This document shows, one piece after another, positions 33,110 to 46,540 of a stretch of 64,000 bases of DNA (the first letter of the stretch is position 1; each line of letters opens with the position of its first letter). The DNA is from Thermothielavioides terrestris NRRL 8126 (taxonomy: Eukaryota > Ascomycota > Sordariomycetes > Sordariales > Chaetomiaceae), in contig NC_016458.1 of assembly GCF_000226115.1 (NCBI RefSeq), positions 8,227,501 through 8,291,500 of the forward strand, read 5' to 3'. The notes under the pieces were generated by a model, which was not told the DNA's origin, searched no databases, and saw nothing but the letters and a program-made list of their open reading frames with translations. The position numbers and the translations under genes were made by a program.

Positions 33110-34866
33110 GCCTACAAACGTTCGGGCTACACGGTAGCTACTCGATGTAGTAGAACGCTATGATCGCTATACCTGCAACTATCGTAAGGCTAGGAAGCCC
33201 TCGCTACGTGACGCTATAAGACGTTTCAAGGTATCGAAAATATAGGTCGCCCGTCGTGTTAAGTCTCTAAAGGAGGTCGAGCGGTACTATAGCTTGTTCA
33301 ACAAGAGCGCTAGGAGGCCGACCGCCCTTACGATCGCCGAGGATACTGCCCTCGAAGCCTATACGCTATAGCTTATCTAAACTAGCTTTCTAGCAAGTAG
33401 AGACCTAATCGAAGTCGCGGCTAACTAGCTATATACCTACCGCGATCCTCTTGCTCCCTCGGTTAACTGTTACTAGTAGCGACGTTAGAAGAAGGACTAT
33501 CCTATATATAAGCTATTATACTACGTCAAGCCTATTAAAGCGGTATACCTATTAGCTAAGCAATAGATCTAGGATTTAGAAGAGTTCTTTAATATACTTA
33601 AGACTATAGTTGACTAGTACTAGATTATAGTATCTAGCTATTGGAATATAGATAAAGTGGGCGTTCTAATAGCGATATTAAATAGGAGGTTTAAAGTATT
33701 GTTGTTAAACACTAAGAAGAAGATACTAGTACGTTCTACCCCTTTTTTACTCTCTTTTCCTTAGTTCCTTAGCACTAACGATAATAATAGTATTTAGCTA
33801 GAGGTTATCGACTTCTATAAGAGGAAGTCTATAACGATCGTTGACGCTAACAATGCTATTAGAAATGCTATTCTACTATACTATATCTTTAAGCAATAGC
33901 TAAATAAGAACTAGGATGTCGATAGCCTCGATTCTAGAATACAGTTCAATCGATTAGACACCGCCTTCAACAACGCTAAGATTATAATAGATTAGATCCA
34001 ACACTTCAACTACTACTCCTTTCTATACTATACTAAGTTCAAACGCTATAGTATAACAATAGAGGATTAGTTTAGCTATAACGAAGAGGGCAACCTAGAT
34101 GACCTAGCTACTTATATACCTCGCTAGTGTATACTAGGGTATAAAGTCTATCGCCTATTAGTAATAGATAGCTTCTTAGGCTATTATTCGTTTAAGTTCT
34201 ATAAATACTGCCTTATATTCGATATTATCCTCGTCTTTTTACTACTCTATTTATTATACTTTATCTAGCTGATAAATATAGGCGTTTTCTACTATCTAAA
34301 GTACGCTTATTAGCTATAGCTCTATAAGTTTATTCGCTAAGGAAATACGTCGTTTAGTATAGCGAAGTTCGTTAGAGGTATCTAGGTAATCTCTAATACT
34401 AGCTTCTAGCGAAGGAACATTATAGCTAGGTTTAAGAAGATAGGCATCTTTCTACTAAATTGCAACTAAGTCATTGATATAATCTAAAAGAAAGCAAAGA
34501 AGGCTAATACGCTAGTTTACCTATCTTTAATACCCTAGGAGAGCTAGTAGTTAGAGGCTAAGAAAGGAATTGAACATATTAAAGAGAAATACCTCGATCT
34601 ATTTAGTTCTTTAACCTAAAAGCGCTTCTTCGTAGTTAAAAGCACGTTCTACGAAGGCCAGCTTACTAAGGACTATCTCGACCAATTTAGAGCTAATAAT
34701 AAGGACTAGCTTACCTCTCTCTCCTCTAAGAAAGCCTATAGCTACTAGGTTAAGCTATCTAGCAATATTATTACGAACGTTACTATTGAATAGATTTAAT
34801 AGGCCTAGGAGCTTTGAGATTAGGAATATACCTATAAGTAGTAGGCCTATAGCTAGAAAGCTATTG
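33110..34866 (+). pseudogene. RIP-inactivated pogo/Fot1-like transposase, 5' part
   Basis: Reading TAG/TAA as former Gln or Trp codons, one frame gives a pogo-superfamily transposase. It has an N-terminal helix-turn-helix region (SLRDAIRRFKVSK, then ARRPTALTIAEDTALEAY), a CENP-B-like segment, a first catalytic Asp in a YWNIDKVGV context (family: N-x-D-E-x-G), a second in YRLLVIDSFLGY (family: LLIVDGHGSH), and the downstream block that ends in the third acidic site and LLNCN. Original enzymes cut and paste the element at TA sites. The frame is broken by dozens of stops and cannot be functional. It ends at an LTR retroelement insertion; the tail continues at 56035-56465. Confidence 0.75.
34862..34866. 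other. Target-site duplication (TATTG) of the outer retroelement, left copy
   Basis: Immediately before the TG of the left LTR. The partner at 56035-56039 reads TATTA, one G-to-A change of the RIP type. Confidence 0.75.
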
Positions 34867-35114
34867 TGTTATACGCTGATGGTGCTTAGTGACCATCTAG
34901 CGGTAAACGTATAAGGGTGAGAAAGATCAATGCCTCTTAGCCTCGTTAGCTGATGAGGCGGCACTCCTAAATACTAGTATATATCACAAAAGTATATTGA
35001 TATAGTCTACTATTCTACGAAGGGGTTACAGACGAGGTTCCCCTTTTAAGGGAACACTCGTCACCCCTAACTATAGTACGGTTATAGGTACCCTTGCTAC
35101 AGTTGTATATAACA
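34867..35114 (-). repeat. LTR of the outer chromovirus copy (its 3' LTR), 248 bp
   Basis: It begins TGTTATACGC and ends GTATATAACA. Five related LTRs in the window share this sequence. Since RIP turns CA into TA and TG into TA, and the LTR ending at 56034 still reads GCGTGTGATA, the original ends were probably TGTCACACGC and GCGTGTGACA, a 10-bp terminal inverted repeat with canonical TG...CA. Coding of this copy is on the minus strand, so this is its 3' LTR. Confidence 0.9.
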
Positions 35115-35199
35115 AGTGCCTAGGGACAAGAAGAAAAGATAGTGTCCTCGCTATTATTATAGAACTTAATATAGGATAAAGGAGTATATAGAAAGAAAG

Positions 35200-37450
35200 G
35201 AAACTAATCTACATTATACCTTATATAGGTTTTATATCTATTATCTTGTCCTATAGCAAAGTCCTTCGTTGTAATACGTTCGTTCATTTGTTCCACTTAT
35301 CGAGATCGACTATACTATTACTAGTATAAGGGTCGTCTCTTCCGACCTTAGATGCCTTTGTTGCCGCCTTGCGTTCAATGGAAGCAGATATCTTCTTAAG
35401 CTTCTTAGGAGGATATATTAGCGTCTCCTATACCTTGTCGTCAATAGTTACTTTGCACTAGCGCTTAGTAGTAGTAACTTCGGCTGTTTTAGCTCCCGAT
35501 GTTGAATAGATGCTTTTATTGCACTAGCTTTATAGCGTCTTAGCTAGTGTCGTCGGTATAATTAGTAGCGCGGCTTTGGCGATAGGTGCCTTAGTAGACG
35601 TTCTTTAAGTAGGTAGCTATATAGTCTTAGTAGAGTATATAGTCGTTATAATTGCGGTATAGCTAACCTTAGGCGCTACCTCTTAGCGTCCAATAGTTTA
35701 GATAGCTATAGTAGCCTACTTTGTAATATCTATCTTCGTAGTAGATGAATCTATTATAGTAGTTTAGGACTCGATAGCTATTAGATAGCGCTCAACGTCC
35801 TATATACGCTATGCTAATCCTATATAGATGCTATTGTATAGGTTTACTATCGTTTAGGTAGCGAGGTCGATCTTCTCTAGAAGGGCGTTGTTTTTATAAT
35901 GGAGATCTATTATAGTCTTGTTGTACACTAGCTATAGGTCGCTAATCTTTGTTATCTAGTGATAGTATATATTATTAAGGTCGCTCTAGAAGATAAGACT
36001 ACTAAGATCTAGGTTACTAGCTTTGCTATTTGCTTCTAATATACTAATAAGCTTTATTGATTCTACTACAGTTTTTTCAACTTCTTTAACGTAGACTCGG
36101 TACTTTTAGGCGAATTGGAGCAGATCTTTAGTTAGCGTTTATACCGCTTTTATATCCATTTATAGAAATTTAATAGCGTTATCATTTATAATAACTATAT
36201 AGCTAGTACCGTTTACTACGTCTATAGCTCTAGCGTTATTGTAATAGGCAAGCCTAAGCTCTATTAGTATTACGTTTATAGAAGGGTTGCCCTCGCCCTT
36301 AGGCGAGATATAATATAATATAAGGATTTTAATTGCTATTGGTATATAGCTTGCTATAACTATACCCGTCTTTTAGAACTCTTTAAGGGCTCTCTTAATT
36401 ATGCTTTTAATCCTCTAGATATATAAGTTGTATACAAAGCTAGTAGGCTTATTATTGAAATCCTTCTTTAGGACTATATAATGAAACCTAGCGAATTATA
36501 TCGCTAGCTTAGCTATATATTCGTTATTATAACTAAAATCTGTATATATACAAGTAAGCGTTTCACTTATAGTAGCGATATACTTGTTTATAGCTTTGGT
36601 TAAGTACTAAAAGTACTTATACGATATATAGGTTTTCTAAAGCTCTAGGATATAGTATAGTTTAGTCGCTATATCCTCCTTATCACTAGCGTAATTAGCA
36701 CTATTATCATTAGAGACGTCTAGGTCGTCGTTAGTTGTAGTAGCCTTGTCTTCTAATGCGATATACAAAGTTTACTAGGCTTCCTAGCGCTATATACTAG
36801 CGGAGATGACGTTGTTAGTTTCTAGATACTTGATCCCTAGCGTACATTGTAGAGGCTACTCCCCTTCTATATATTTATAAGTTAAGAGAGTTCCTAAGTA
36901 CTTTTATATAATGTCATTATCTAGCACTTCGTTGTAGTCCTTATAGACTTCCTATTCGTTGTTAGACACTACGATAGGGTCTATAGTGATGTTCTACTAC
37001 TACTCTTTATAAATAGTCTCTAAGCTATTTTAGATTGCTTTAGCTATATTAGCTTCTTTAGTAGCTATTATTTCATTGTCGTAAATAGTTCTAGTAGCAA
37101 CGTCTTTAGTAATAGCTTAGTAGGATATAGAAGCTCCTAGGGCGTATAAAGGAACATTAGGTATACTATCGATTTCCTTTACTTCTCCTACTTATTTAGC
37201 TACGAGTTAAACGCTCTCCCTCTTCTAGATATTAGTAGTATAGCCTTTAGTAAACGTCTTTCTCGTATAGGGAGATATCTTATAAACGACGAAGGCTAGT
37301 TAGGTGTCTCCCTCTATAATATCGATATAATTGTACTTAAGCATTTCGCTATTCAATAACGTTAGTAAGCTAAGAGAATCGACTATATAGTCGCCTCTAT
37401 CGATAATATAGGCACTATAAAAATGTATAGCAGATTGTTTTAAGTCGTAA
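35200..37450 (-). pseudogene. Extra ORF downstream of pol, outer retroelement copy (RIPed)
   Basis: This is the minus-strand counterpart of the + strand reading frame at about 46540-48760 in the nested copy. It keeps the same order of segments, from a DRGDYIVDS N-terminal block to a Lys/Arg-rich C-terminal block. Function unknown. It lies between pol and the 3' LTR, where env-like genes sit in some retroelements, but I see no signal peptide or convincing membrane span. Stops are at former Gln/Trp codons. Confidence 0.6.
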
Positions 37451-38096
37451 ATATAGTATAAATATATATCGACTAATAGTAGCTTATATAAATATATATA
37501 GTTTAGTAATAAGAAGGTTTGATAATCGATTATATAGCGAATGTAAATAACTATAATAAAGAATTGTTAAGGAAGATAGATATATTAAGATTGATATATA
37601 AAGAGAAAGGAAATTGTAGTAGCCTATATTAAGCTATTCTAGAAGTAAATAAAAACAATAGCGTAGTGCTTATAGCTAATAAATAGTGTTGCTATCTAGT
37701 AGTAGCTAGAGAATAGAACATTGTACCTTTAAAGCTCGAAGCCCTATACCTTTATAGCAATAGAATAGCTTTCCCTAACTATTTACTAGTTAAGGTCAGT
37801 AGTAAATCTATATATAGGAAAACTAGAATAAGCAAGGTGCTTAACGAACTAAATGACTATAGTTTTATAACTAAAAGCATTAGTAATATTTAAGTAAAGA
37901 GTAAAAAAAAGAAAAACTAGGAGATCTATAAGATAGAGGACAGCGTTTATACATCTAGTAGCGGTATAGTGGTAATAGATATACTAAAGCGAACGTGTTC
38001 TAACAAGGAAAGTGTAAACGAATAAAAAGAAGAGAAGGAAATAGAAAAGAAGAAAAGAGAAAGTCAATAACAATATAGCTATCAATGGTCGCTACC

Positions 38097-38574
38097 CTTC
38101 CTCTACAATAGCTCGACGACAACTTGGTTCTAGGATTAAGGAATCTCCTTTACTTCCTCTTATTCCTTAATAGCGATACCCTTATTATAGTATTCCTTCT
38201 CCTAATCAATAGGGTATACCTTTTTATACTCCTTAACAAGTTCCCTAGTACCGTTAATAAGCTAGATATATAGGATCTACTAGTCGTCCTTAGTAGTAAA
38301 TCCTTTCTATTATACTAGATACTCGACCTTAGGTCTCTAATTCCTCTAAGTAATATACTATTATACAATTCTTTCGACTTCCTAATACTCGTCTCTATTA
38401 ACGATTATAGGGCTAGGGGGTTCTATATTATAGCTAAAGGGGTCTTTCCCCTAATCTAGTTTCTATAACTAGGAAACTAAAACTATAAGATAGACTTTCT
38501 AACTAGCTAAGAAGTCAAGCTTATAGGCGTTCCTATCGATTTTATAGATAATCTTAAACGGTCCTGCCTACTAT
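38097..38574 (-). pseudogene. Outer retroelement pol, 3' part (integrase C-terminus and chromodomain)
   Basis: The minus strand reads the end of integrase and the chromodomain that corresponds to 45470-45880 of the nested copy. It is cut at ACTAT 38570-38574 by insertion of the nested copy and resumes at 49161. Confidence 0.75.
38570..38574. other. Target-site duplication (ACTAT) of the nested retroelement, left copy
   Basis: It precedes the TG of the LTR at 38575. The identical partner is 49161-49165, and the third retroelement copy shows the uninterrupted site as CCTACTATAGCGAC at about 60179-60192. Confidence 0.88.
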
Positions 38575-38823
38575 TGTTATACGCAACTGTGGCAAGAGCA
38601 CCTATGACTATACCGCAGTTAGGGGTGACGAGCGTTCCCTTAAAAAAGGGAACCTCGCCTATAACCCTTTCGTAGAACAGTAGACTATATCAATATACTT
38701 TTGTAATATATACTAGTGTTTAGGAGTACCGCCTTATTAGCTAACGAGGCTAAGAGGCATTGATCTTTCTTACCCTTATACATTTACCGCTAGATAGTCA
38801 CTAAGCACTATCTATATATAATA
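38575..38823 (+). repeat. 5' LTR of the nested chromovirus copy, 249 bp
   Basis: It begins TGTTATACGC, ends in a RIPed TATATAATA and contains the hairpin GTTCCCTTAAAAAAGGGAAC. It is followed after two bases by a primer-binding-site-like sequence. Its orientation is opposite to the LTRs of the outer copy. Confidence 0.9.
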
Positions 38824-38825
38824 AG

Positions 38826-38849
38826 TAGTGCCTACTAACGATTTGAACC
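38826..38849 (+). other. Primer-binding site of the nested retroelement
   Basis: Two bases after the 5' LTR, TAGTGCCTACTAACG is followed by ATTTGAACC. Allowing TGG to TAG by RIP, this is complementary to a tRNA 3' end (...AGTAGGC-A-CCA) and extends into the T arm (GGTTCAAAT). The primer tRNA species is not identified. Confidence 0.65.
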
Positions 38850-38989
38850 TATTCGCTTCTCGTCGAGAGGAGCTAAGTTTAGATCAGGAGATATTATAAG
38901 TTACACCTAGTAAGTTATATAGAGCAATACCTAAGGTAGATAATGCTCCTTTATAAAGGAGTAAGCTTCGGAGTATACGATCTATAATA

Positions 38990-41900
38990 AACTAGTTTAC
39001 AACCTAGCTATCGTTATTCTAATATTAAATATTTATAAAGAGTTAGAAGCTAGACGGATTTAAGCCTTATAAACGCTAACGTCTATAGGGACGTATAGTA
39101 GATACTTAAGTTCATTAAAGACTTCGAGGTTACCTACAACGTCTAGTAGGTAATCGCTATTAATCTCTAAGAACTCTAATACCTAGAAGCTATAGTATTA
39201 CTCAAAGAGGCATTAGAAAGAGACGTCTACGCCTAATGGTACACCGAAACACTGTATATTGTAGAGTATTCTCTCTCTTAGATACTCGACAATTATATTC
39301 CTTATATCCACTTTGTAACTATTAGATATAAAGTCTAAGTAGCTATTAATAAGAACCTTATCTTAGACCTTAGGATCAAAGACATTGCTTTAGAGACTAA
39401 GGATTTAACCTAAGAAACGTTAGAGACTTTAGTATTAGAGAGTCAAGGACTGCTAGAGACCCTAAAGCCTTAGAGGATCAACGATTAGCAACTAAGATTA
39501 GCTATACTATTAGAAACATTAGTAAAAACTAGATATAATCCGACTAAGAACTAGCTAGCAACTCTACTAAGTTTAACCTTCTAAGAACAATTAGAAACCT
39601 AGAATATATCAACTATTTCTTAATAGGGATATAAAACCTATACTATTAGTAGCTATAATCTCGGTAGACGCTACTAAAGATTATAAAGAGGATCGTAGGA
39701 TCTACCGTCTTAGAACCGACAACCTAAAGAGGAAAATCTATTATCTCTAATAGCTCAACTAATCAGTACTTTCGACTAGGTTCCTTAGCTATCGCTATAG
39801 ATGTCTAGCCAACTATCCTAGTACCTATCTAGGCTTCCTAGACTAGATATAGTCATTTAGAACCTTAGAATAGAACGTATAGATAGTTTAGTCGATTCCA
39901 ATGTCTCTTTACTATTCTAAGAGATGTCGAGCCTACTATATAGATAAGTAGCTAGACCCTCTAGACAAGGAGCTAGACCCTCTAAATAAGTAGCTAGAGC
40001 TATAGATATCTAAGCCGCTTTCGCTATATAGGACTTTCTTACCTAGATAACTAGAATAATAGAGAACCTAAACGTTATAATCGAAAGGGCGAATAGGGCT
40101 ATAGGCGTAGAAGACCGTTAGCCTAAAACCAAGGATAGAAGTACTATATCTTTACAACTGTCTATACCTATATCGAAATAAAAGATTTAGGACATTAGTC
40201 TCTTCTAGCTAGATATAGAGAACGAGGCTAAGGAACCCTAGGACCTATAGTATAATAAATAGTAGCTATACTATAGGGACGTCAACCTTTAGGTTAAATA
40301 GGTGGATTAGGTCATTAGATACTACCTAGTAAAAGAAGAGACCTTATATATAGAGATATAGACCCTACTTCGAGAATTAGCGCTACAATAGTATAAGTAG
40401 TAGCTCTTTACTATAAAAAAGGTAGCATTGACTATATTTATAAAAGTATAGACTAAACGCTTGAAAAAGGAGTTTAGTATTAAGAGATATAAAGCGGAGA
40501 AATAGCTAAACGAAAACTAGTATACTATAAAGGACAATTATAAAGATAAGCTAATCTAGAAATTCGCTATAGAATACTTTAAATATATATATATTTAGGG
40601 AGATACTATTAAAGAGCAACGTCTAATATACCTATACAACTACCTCTATTTAGAACTTTGCTAGCTATACTCTAAACTAGATACAACTATAGAGATAGGC
40701 ACATTCCTTAGTATTCTTGATACTAAAGTATATATCGTTAAAGACAAGCTCCGCTAGGACGTTGCCAAGGGCTATATTATTAGCTATAGTCCTATTGCTA
40801 ATAACATAGATATAGAGTACAACGACGAAGAACAAAGAGACGACTAGGAGGATAGTAGAGCCTTTTAGATAGGAAGAGGTAAAAAAGGATATTACAATCC
40901 TTAGAGAAGAGACAAGGATAAACTTTAGCGACTTAGAAATAATTAGTATAGAGATAGTGACTAAGTACAACTATTCGATAACCGAAACTTCTATAGTATA
41001 ACTAGACGTAGAAGAGGATATCGACTATTCAACGATTATAGAGGAGGACTTAGACTATTTAATAGCTAGAGAAGAGGCGACAATAGCAATTAGGGAAGAC
41101 TACCTTGACTTCGACGACTTCAATAGATTCGAATATATATATATAAGAAGTAGTTCAAAGACGGTACCTTCTTATACTATAGCGAGATTATAGTAATAGA
41201 AGACGATAAAGACGTTAACCTTTATTATAAAATACTAGAGAAGACTAGGTATATTCTTGTCGACGAATATAATACTAAAGCCAAGGATAAAGAATTGGAA
41301 GACGAGGAAGCTAATAGTTTTTACTACTTATATTACACCTTTCGCTAGCCTAGACTAAGCTAGAATAAACTACTATAACAACTTCTATAGATTTAGTAAT
41401 ATACCGCCTATAGCAAAGTCTTTACGATATATTATAAGCTTTTTAAGTATATAGCCGACGATAGCAACGAAGATAAGTATAAACCTATATAACCTTAAAC
41501 AAACCGCTAGCGCAACTTTAGTAATAACAAAGACGAGCTTAATAGTAAAGATATAAACTTTATACTAACTAAAAGATAAATCGTAGAAGTATAGCTATAT
41601 ATACTGCTATTGAAAGCATTGGACAAGCAAGCTATATACCTTATAATCAATATTAGTGTAAACCTAGGCGAGCTAGGCACCGAGGTTTACTTCGATATAG
41701 GTAGTAATACTAACCTCGTCGATAAAGAGTTTATCTCTAAGTAGGCTAAGAACCTACGTTGGATTAATATAAAGCTATACTTTGTTAAAGGCGTTGGAGC
41801 CTATACCAAAGTCAAAAAGTAAGTTGAGTTTAACTTCTATATCCAAGGAATTGTCTATAGTACTAACGTAGACGGTCACTTCACTATAATAGCTAATATC

Positions 41901-44900
41901 ATTAAAGGTTTAGGAGCGAAACTATTGATTAGAATTGACTTTATACTCTATAACGGAGTAAAGATTGACCTTAATATATCTACCTATTACTTCTAGTCTA
42001 TCTATAATATAAAGGTGAGGGTATATATAGAATAGAAAAGAATAATCTAGAAGGTGAAAGCTATAAATACTATAACGGTTATACCTATAATAGAACACCT
42101 AATTAAGACTATGTTCAAGTATATAGATATCGATAACAATAATCTAGGTAGCTAGAAACGTAAGCTCTACTTCGCTTTATATATTAAGGGTATACTAGAC
42201 ATCGTCGTAGATATAAAAAGCGTATACTAGGCTATCGTAAGGAACAATACTACTCGCCTAATTACTATTGTCGAAGGACAGTGTATTAGACACCTTCTTT
42301 AGTATAGCCTAGAGGAGGACATCTAAACGATAGTATAGAACCTTATATAGCAGACCTAGGATAACGTTATAGACGACAAATATATATAGATAACGATGAC
42401 TATACAATAGGAGCCTAGTAATAAAGAACTAATAACGGAGATACTAATAGAGGATGAGTATAAGCTACCTACTAAACAAGAGTTCTATATACTATCCTAT
42501 AGTATTAAGAAACTAGATAATATCCTATATATTAAGTTAGTAGTAGGGGTAAACGTCTATAGTAGGGACAAACGATATATAGAAGAGATGAAGGTACTAC
42601 TAGACAAGTATAACGTCTTTTATAACTATAGCATTGTCCCTATACTAAAGGATTAGAAGATGAGAATTCTATTTATCGATAGATAGTAGAATTAGCTTAA
42701 GCCTATTTAGGTTTACCTACTAAGCGCTAAAGACTAAGCGATCGTCGACGAAGAATATAACAAACTATATATATAAGGAAAGATGGACTTTATAAACTAG
42801 CTAACCCTTGTTGTTTACCTAGTCTTTGTAGTCTATTGTATAGTTGCTAGAAAAACGAAAGGTAGAGCCGTAGTAGACCTCTAGCCTTTAAATATATTGG
42901 TGATACTAGATATATACCTATTGTCTAACTAAGATGATATTATAAATATAATAATAGGTAATACGATCTTTATAGCATTCGACGCCTCTAGATTCTTCTT
43001 CTAGCTTCTAGTCGTAGAAGAATACTATAACTATATAGTGGTCATTAGTCCTAGAGGTTTAGAACGTTTAAACATTGTACTAATAGGATTTAAAAACTCG
43101 TTAGCTTTTATATAGCGCTTTATAGACCGCTTGTTCTATAAGTATAAGCACTTTATATACGCCTATATCAACAATATTATTATCGTTAGTAAGAATATAG
43201 AGAAGTACCTCAAGTATATTAAAACGGTTCTCGATATCCTCGATAAGGTATACGTTTATATTTCAATAGAAAAATCCTTTATAGCCTACCCGTCAATGAG
43301 ACTGCTTAGCTATATAGTCAATAGCGAAAGAGTAGCTAAGATGGACGATAGGATCGCTATATTTAAGAAACTTAAGTTCCCTAATATCCTTAAGACCTTA
43401 AAGCAATACCTTAGTATAGTCGAATAACTATATAAGGGCATTCTATAGTATATAGCGAAAGTATAGCCTCTATAGGACTATAAAACCAAACTCCTTACCT
43501 AAGGGAGAGTAAGCGAAGACCTTCCTATCGCTAAGTCGAAGAATACTAGGAAAGTATTTACTTTGAACACTAAATTCGAGCCTATACTAGTGGAACTAAA
43601 GTCCTTTAGATTGCTATAGGAACACCTATATAAGTAGTACTTCCTATATTATTATTGTCTTAATAAGCTACTATTTATTAAGCTTAATATAAATGGTAAA
43701 GGATATAGAGCAATCGTCTTTCAACTCTATAGCAAATAGGACGGTACTAGTATCCCTAGCTAAGATATCCTAAGTAGCGAGATCTAGCCTATTATATTCT
43801 TGTCCTATCTAACTTCTAACATAGAAAGGAAGTATAGAAGTATAGAAGTAGAAGTCGCTATTGTCGTATAGGCAGTTAAAAAGCTTTGAAAAATAGTATA
43901 GTCAAACCAATATCCTATAAATATCCTAATAGACTATATAGCAACTAGAGGCATTGTAAAATATACGTCTCTCGCTACTATAGACCTTATAAAGGCCAAC
44001 TTAAAGCTCGCTAATACTATAAATTGGCTATCCTAGTTTAACCTCAACATTTTCTATATACTAGGAAAGCTTAACATTGTACTAGACGCCCTATTATACT
44101 TACCGACCTTCGAGGAGGACGCCCCTAACGAAACCTAAGACGCTACTAACGAACTAGAGGACATTTAGTCTACTACCTAGATCGATACTAAGGAATACTA
44201 CACTATAGACATTAGTACCTTCGAACTAGTTATTAGTGACGAGTTTAAAGCTAAATTAACTATAGTTTACCCTAACGACCGTTAATATAATAAGATTATT
44301 AGGAGTCTCTACAATGTAGAAGAACGAGCTAAGAAGATCGCTAAGCAGAGAGAATGCAAAGAGCGAGAAGGAGAGCTACGAAGAAAGTAGTACTAAAAGC
44401 TATAGCTTAGACCCTATAAACTAAAGGATAGTCTCCTCTACTATATCGACTATAAAAGAGCAAAGAAGCTTTATATCCCTAGCGGCTATATTAAGGATAT
44501 TCTTACCGTTGTATACGACAATATTTACTACTTTAGTATAGACAATATAATAGTAAACTTCTTAGTATTTATATTTAACCGAAAGCGCTAGATAGTATAT
44601 AAATATATTTAGTACTACCTTGTATATAGAGAGAACTAGACCTTAAGAGAACTAAAGCCTAGAGACCTTTAACCAATTTGGATACCGCTATAGCCTTTCT
44701 ATACTATTACTATAGATTTCATTGTCGGTTTACCTACTATACCCTCTAAAGGGATACTATAGTTAATAAAAAAGTACCTAATCCTCAACGCTATATATAC
44801 TATTACCTATAAGTTTAGTAAAAAGAAGCTTCTTATAGCTAGAAACAATAAAATATTAGTAAAAGAATAGGCTATTATAATCTTTAGAGCACTAATATAT

Positions 44901-45890
44901 ATAGATTAGGGACTCTTAGTATAAATCATTAATGACCAAGATACTAAGTTCACCTTTAACCTATAGAAGGAAATCTTTTATATCCTAGGCGTTAGCCTCC
45001 TTTTCTCGATAGCCTATTATCCCTAGATAGATAGTTAGTTAGAAAGAATAAACTAGATAGTAGAAATCGCTATCTATATAGAAGCTATAAAAAAACTAAG
45101 AACGCTATAGCCTCTACTTCTTTCTATATTACAATATAACCTTAATAATACGCTTATAGTCACTATTGGAAGATCGTCGAACGAGTTAGTATATAGCTTT
45201 AAACTACGCTCTATCCTAGATATACTTCATTGTAAAAAGGGCATTGTTACCTTTGCCAAAGCTATTAGTGTCCTTAGATAGTAGTATTAGGAGGAAGCAG
45301 TAGAACGGATCGATTATATAGACACTATTGTAAAGATACGTTACAATAATAAGTATATATCTACTAAGTTCGAAGTAGAAGATACTGTTTATCTACAACT
45401 ATACAATAGATACTATCTCCTAGGAAAGCCTAAACGAAAGTAGTCGCTATAGTAGATAGGACTATTTAAGATTGTCTATAAAATCGATAAGAACGTCTAT
45501 AAATTTGACTTTCTAGCTAGTTAGAAAGTCTATCCTATAGTTTTAGTTTCCTAGTTATAGAAACTGGATTAGGGGAAAGACCCTTTTAGCTATAATATAG
45601 AGCCCCCTAGCCCTATAATCGTTGATAGAGACGAGTATTAGGAAATCGAGAGAATTGTATAACGACGTATTATCTAGAAGAACTAAAGACCTAAAGTCAA
45701 GTATCTAGTGCAATAGAAAGGATTTATCGCTAAAGACAACTAGTAGATCCTATATATCTAGCTTATTAACGATACTAAGGAACTTATCAAAGAGTATAAA
45801 AAGGCGTACCCTATCGACTAGGAGAAGGAACATTGTAACAAGGGTATCGCTACTAAGGAATAGGAGGAAGTAAAGGAGATTCCTTGATCC
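38990..45890 (+). pseudogene. gag-pol of the nested chromovirus (RIPed)
   Basis: One mostly continuous + frame, with TAG/TAA at former Gln/Trp codons, reads in order: a long gag (to about 41560) rich in Gln and Leu with an Arg/Gly-rich patch; an aspartic protease (VYFDIGSNTNLVD, about 41680-41730); reverse transcriptase (about 42440-43430), whose YxDD box is mutated to YINN near 43165, as G-to-A RIP would produce; RNase H (about 43560-44100); and integrase with the three acidic sites in TIDFIVGLP (about 44712), INDQDTKF (about 44930) and YPQIDSQLERINQ (about 45015). A C-terminal chromodomain follows (EYQEIERIVQRR to IKEYKKAYP, about 45637-45825). Domain order RT-RNase H-integrase and the chromodomain identify a Ty3/Gypsy chromovirus. 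ORFs such as 43131-43427 are chance open fragments of the RT. Confidence 0.85.
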
Positions 45891-46540
45891 TAGAACCAAG
45901 TTATTATCGAGCTGCTATAGAGGAAGAGTAGCGACTATTGACAACTATACTATTATTGACTTTCCCTTTCCTTCTTTCCTATTTCCCTCTTTTCCTTTTA
46001 TTCGCTTACACTTTCCTTATTAGAATATATTCACTTCAATATATCTATTATCGCTATATTGCTACTAGACGTATAAATGCTATTCTCTATTTTATAGATC
46101 TCTTAGTTTTTCCTCTCTTTATCCTTTATTTAGATATTATTAATACTTTTAGTTATAAAACTATAGTTATTTAGTTTATTAAGCACTTTGCTTATCTTAG
46201 TTTTCCTATATATAGATTTACTATTGACCTTGACCTATAAATGGTTAAGGAAAGCTATTCTATTGCTATAAAGGTATAGGGCTTCGAGCCTTAAAGGTAT
46301 AATGTTCTATTCTTTAGCTACCACTAGATAGCAATACTATTCATTGGCTATAGGTATTATACTATTGTTTTTATTTACTTCTAGAATAGCCTAATATAGG
46401 CTATTATAATTTCCTTTCTCTTTATATATTAACCTCAATATATCTATCTTCTTTAACAATTTCTTATCGTAGTTATTTATATTCGCTATATAATCGATTA
46501 TCAGACCTTCTTATTACTAAGCTATATATATTTATATAAG
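45890..46540. other. Spacer between pol and the extra ORF of the nested retroelement
   Basis: About 650 bp rich in T and A. An open + frame at 45938-46174 is hydrophobic, but it lies in T-rich DNA and I find no reason to call it a gene. The same spacer occurs in the other two copies (about 37450-38090 and 59050-59700). Confidence 0.5.

Noticed and set aside
40677..40970. 97-codon minus-strand ORF (and relative 53640-53933 on plus)
   Set aside because: Antisense to gag in both copies; stays open because RIP stops form on the sense strand at CAG/CAA and TGG codons.
45938..46174. 78-codon hydrophobic plus-strand ORF between pol and the extra ORF
   Set aside because: Hydrophobicity is expected from T-rich DNA; no support for an independent gene.
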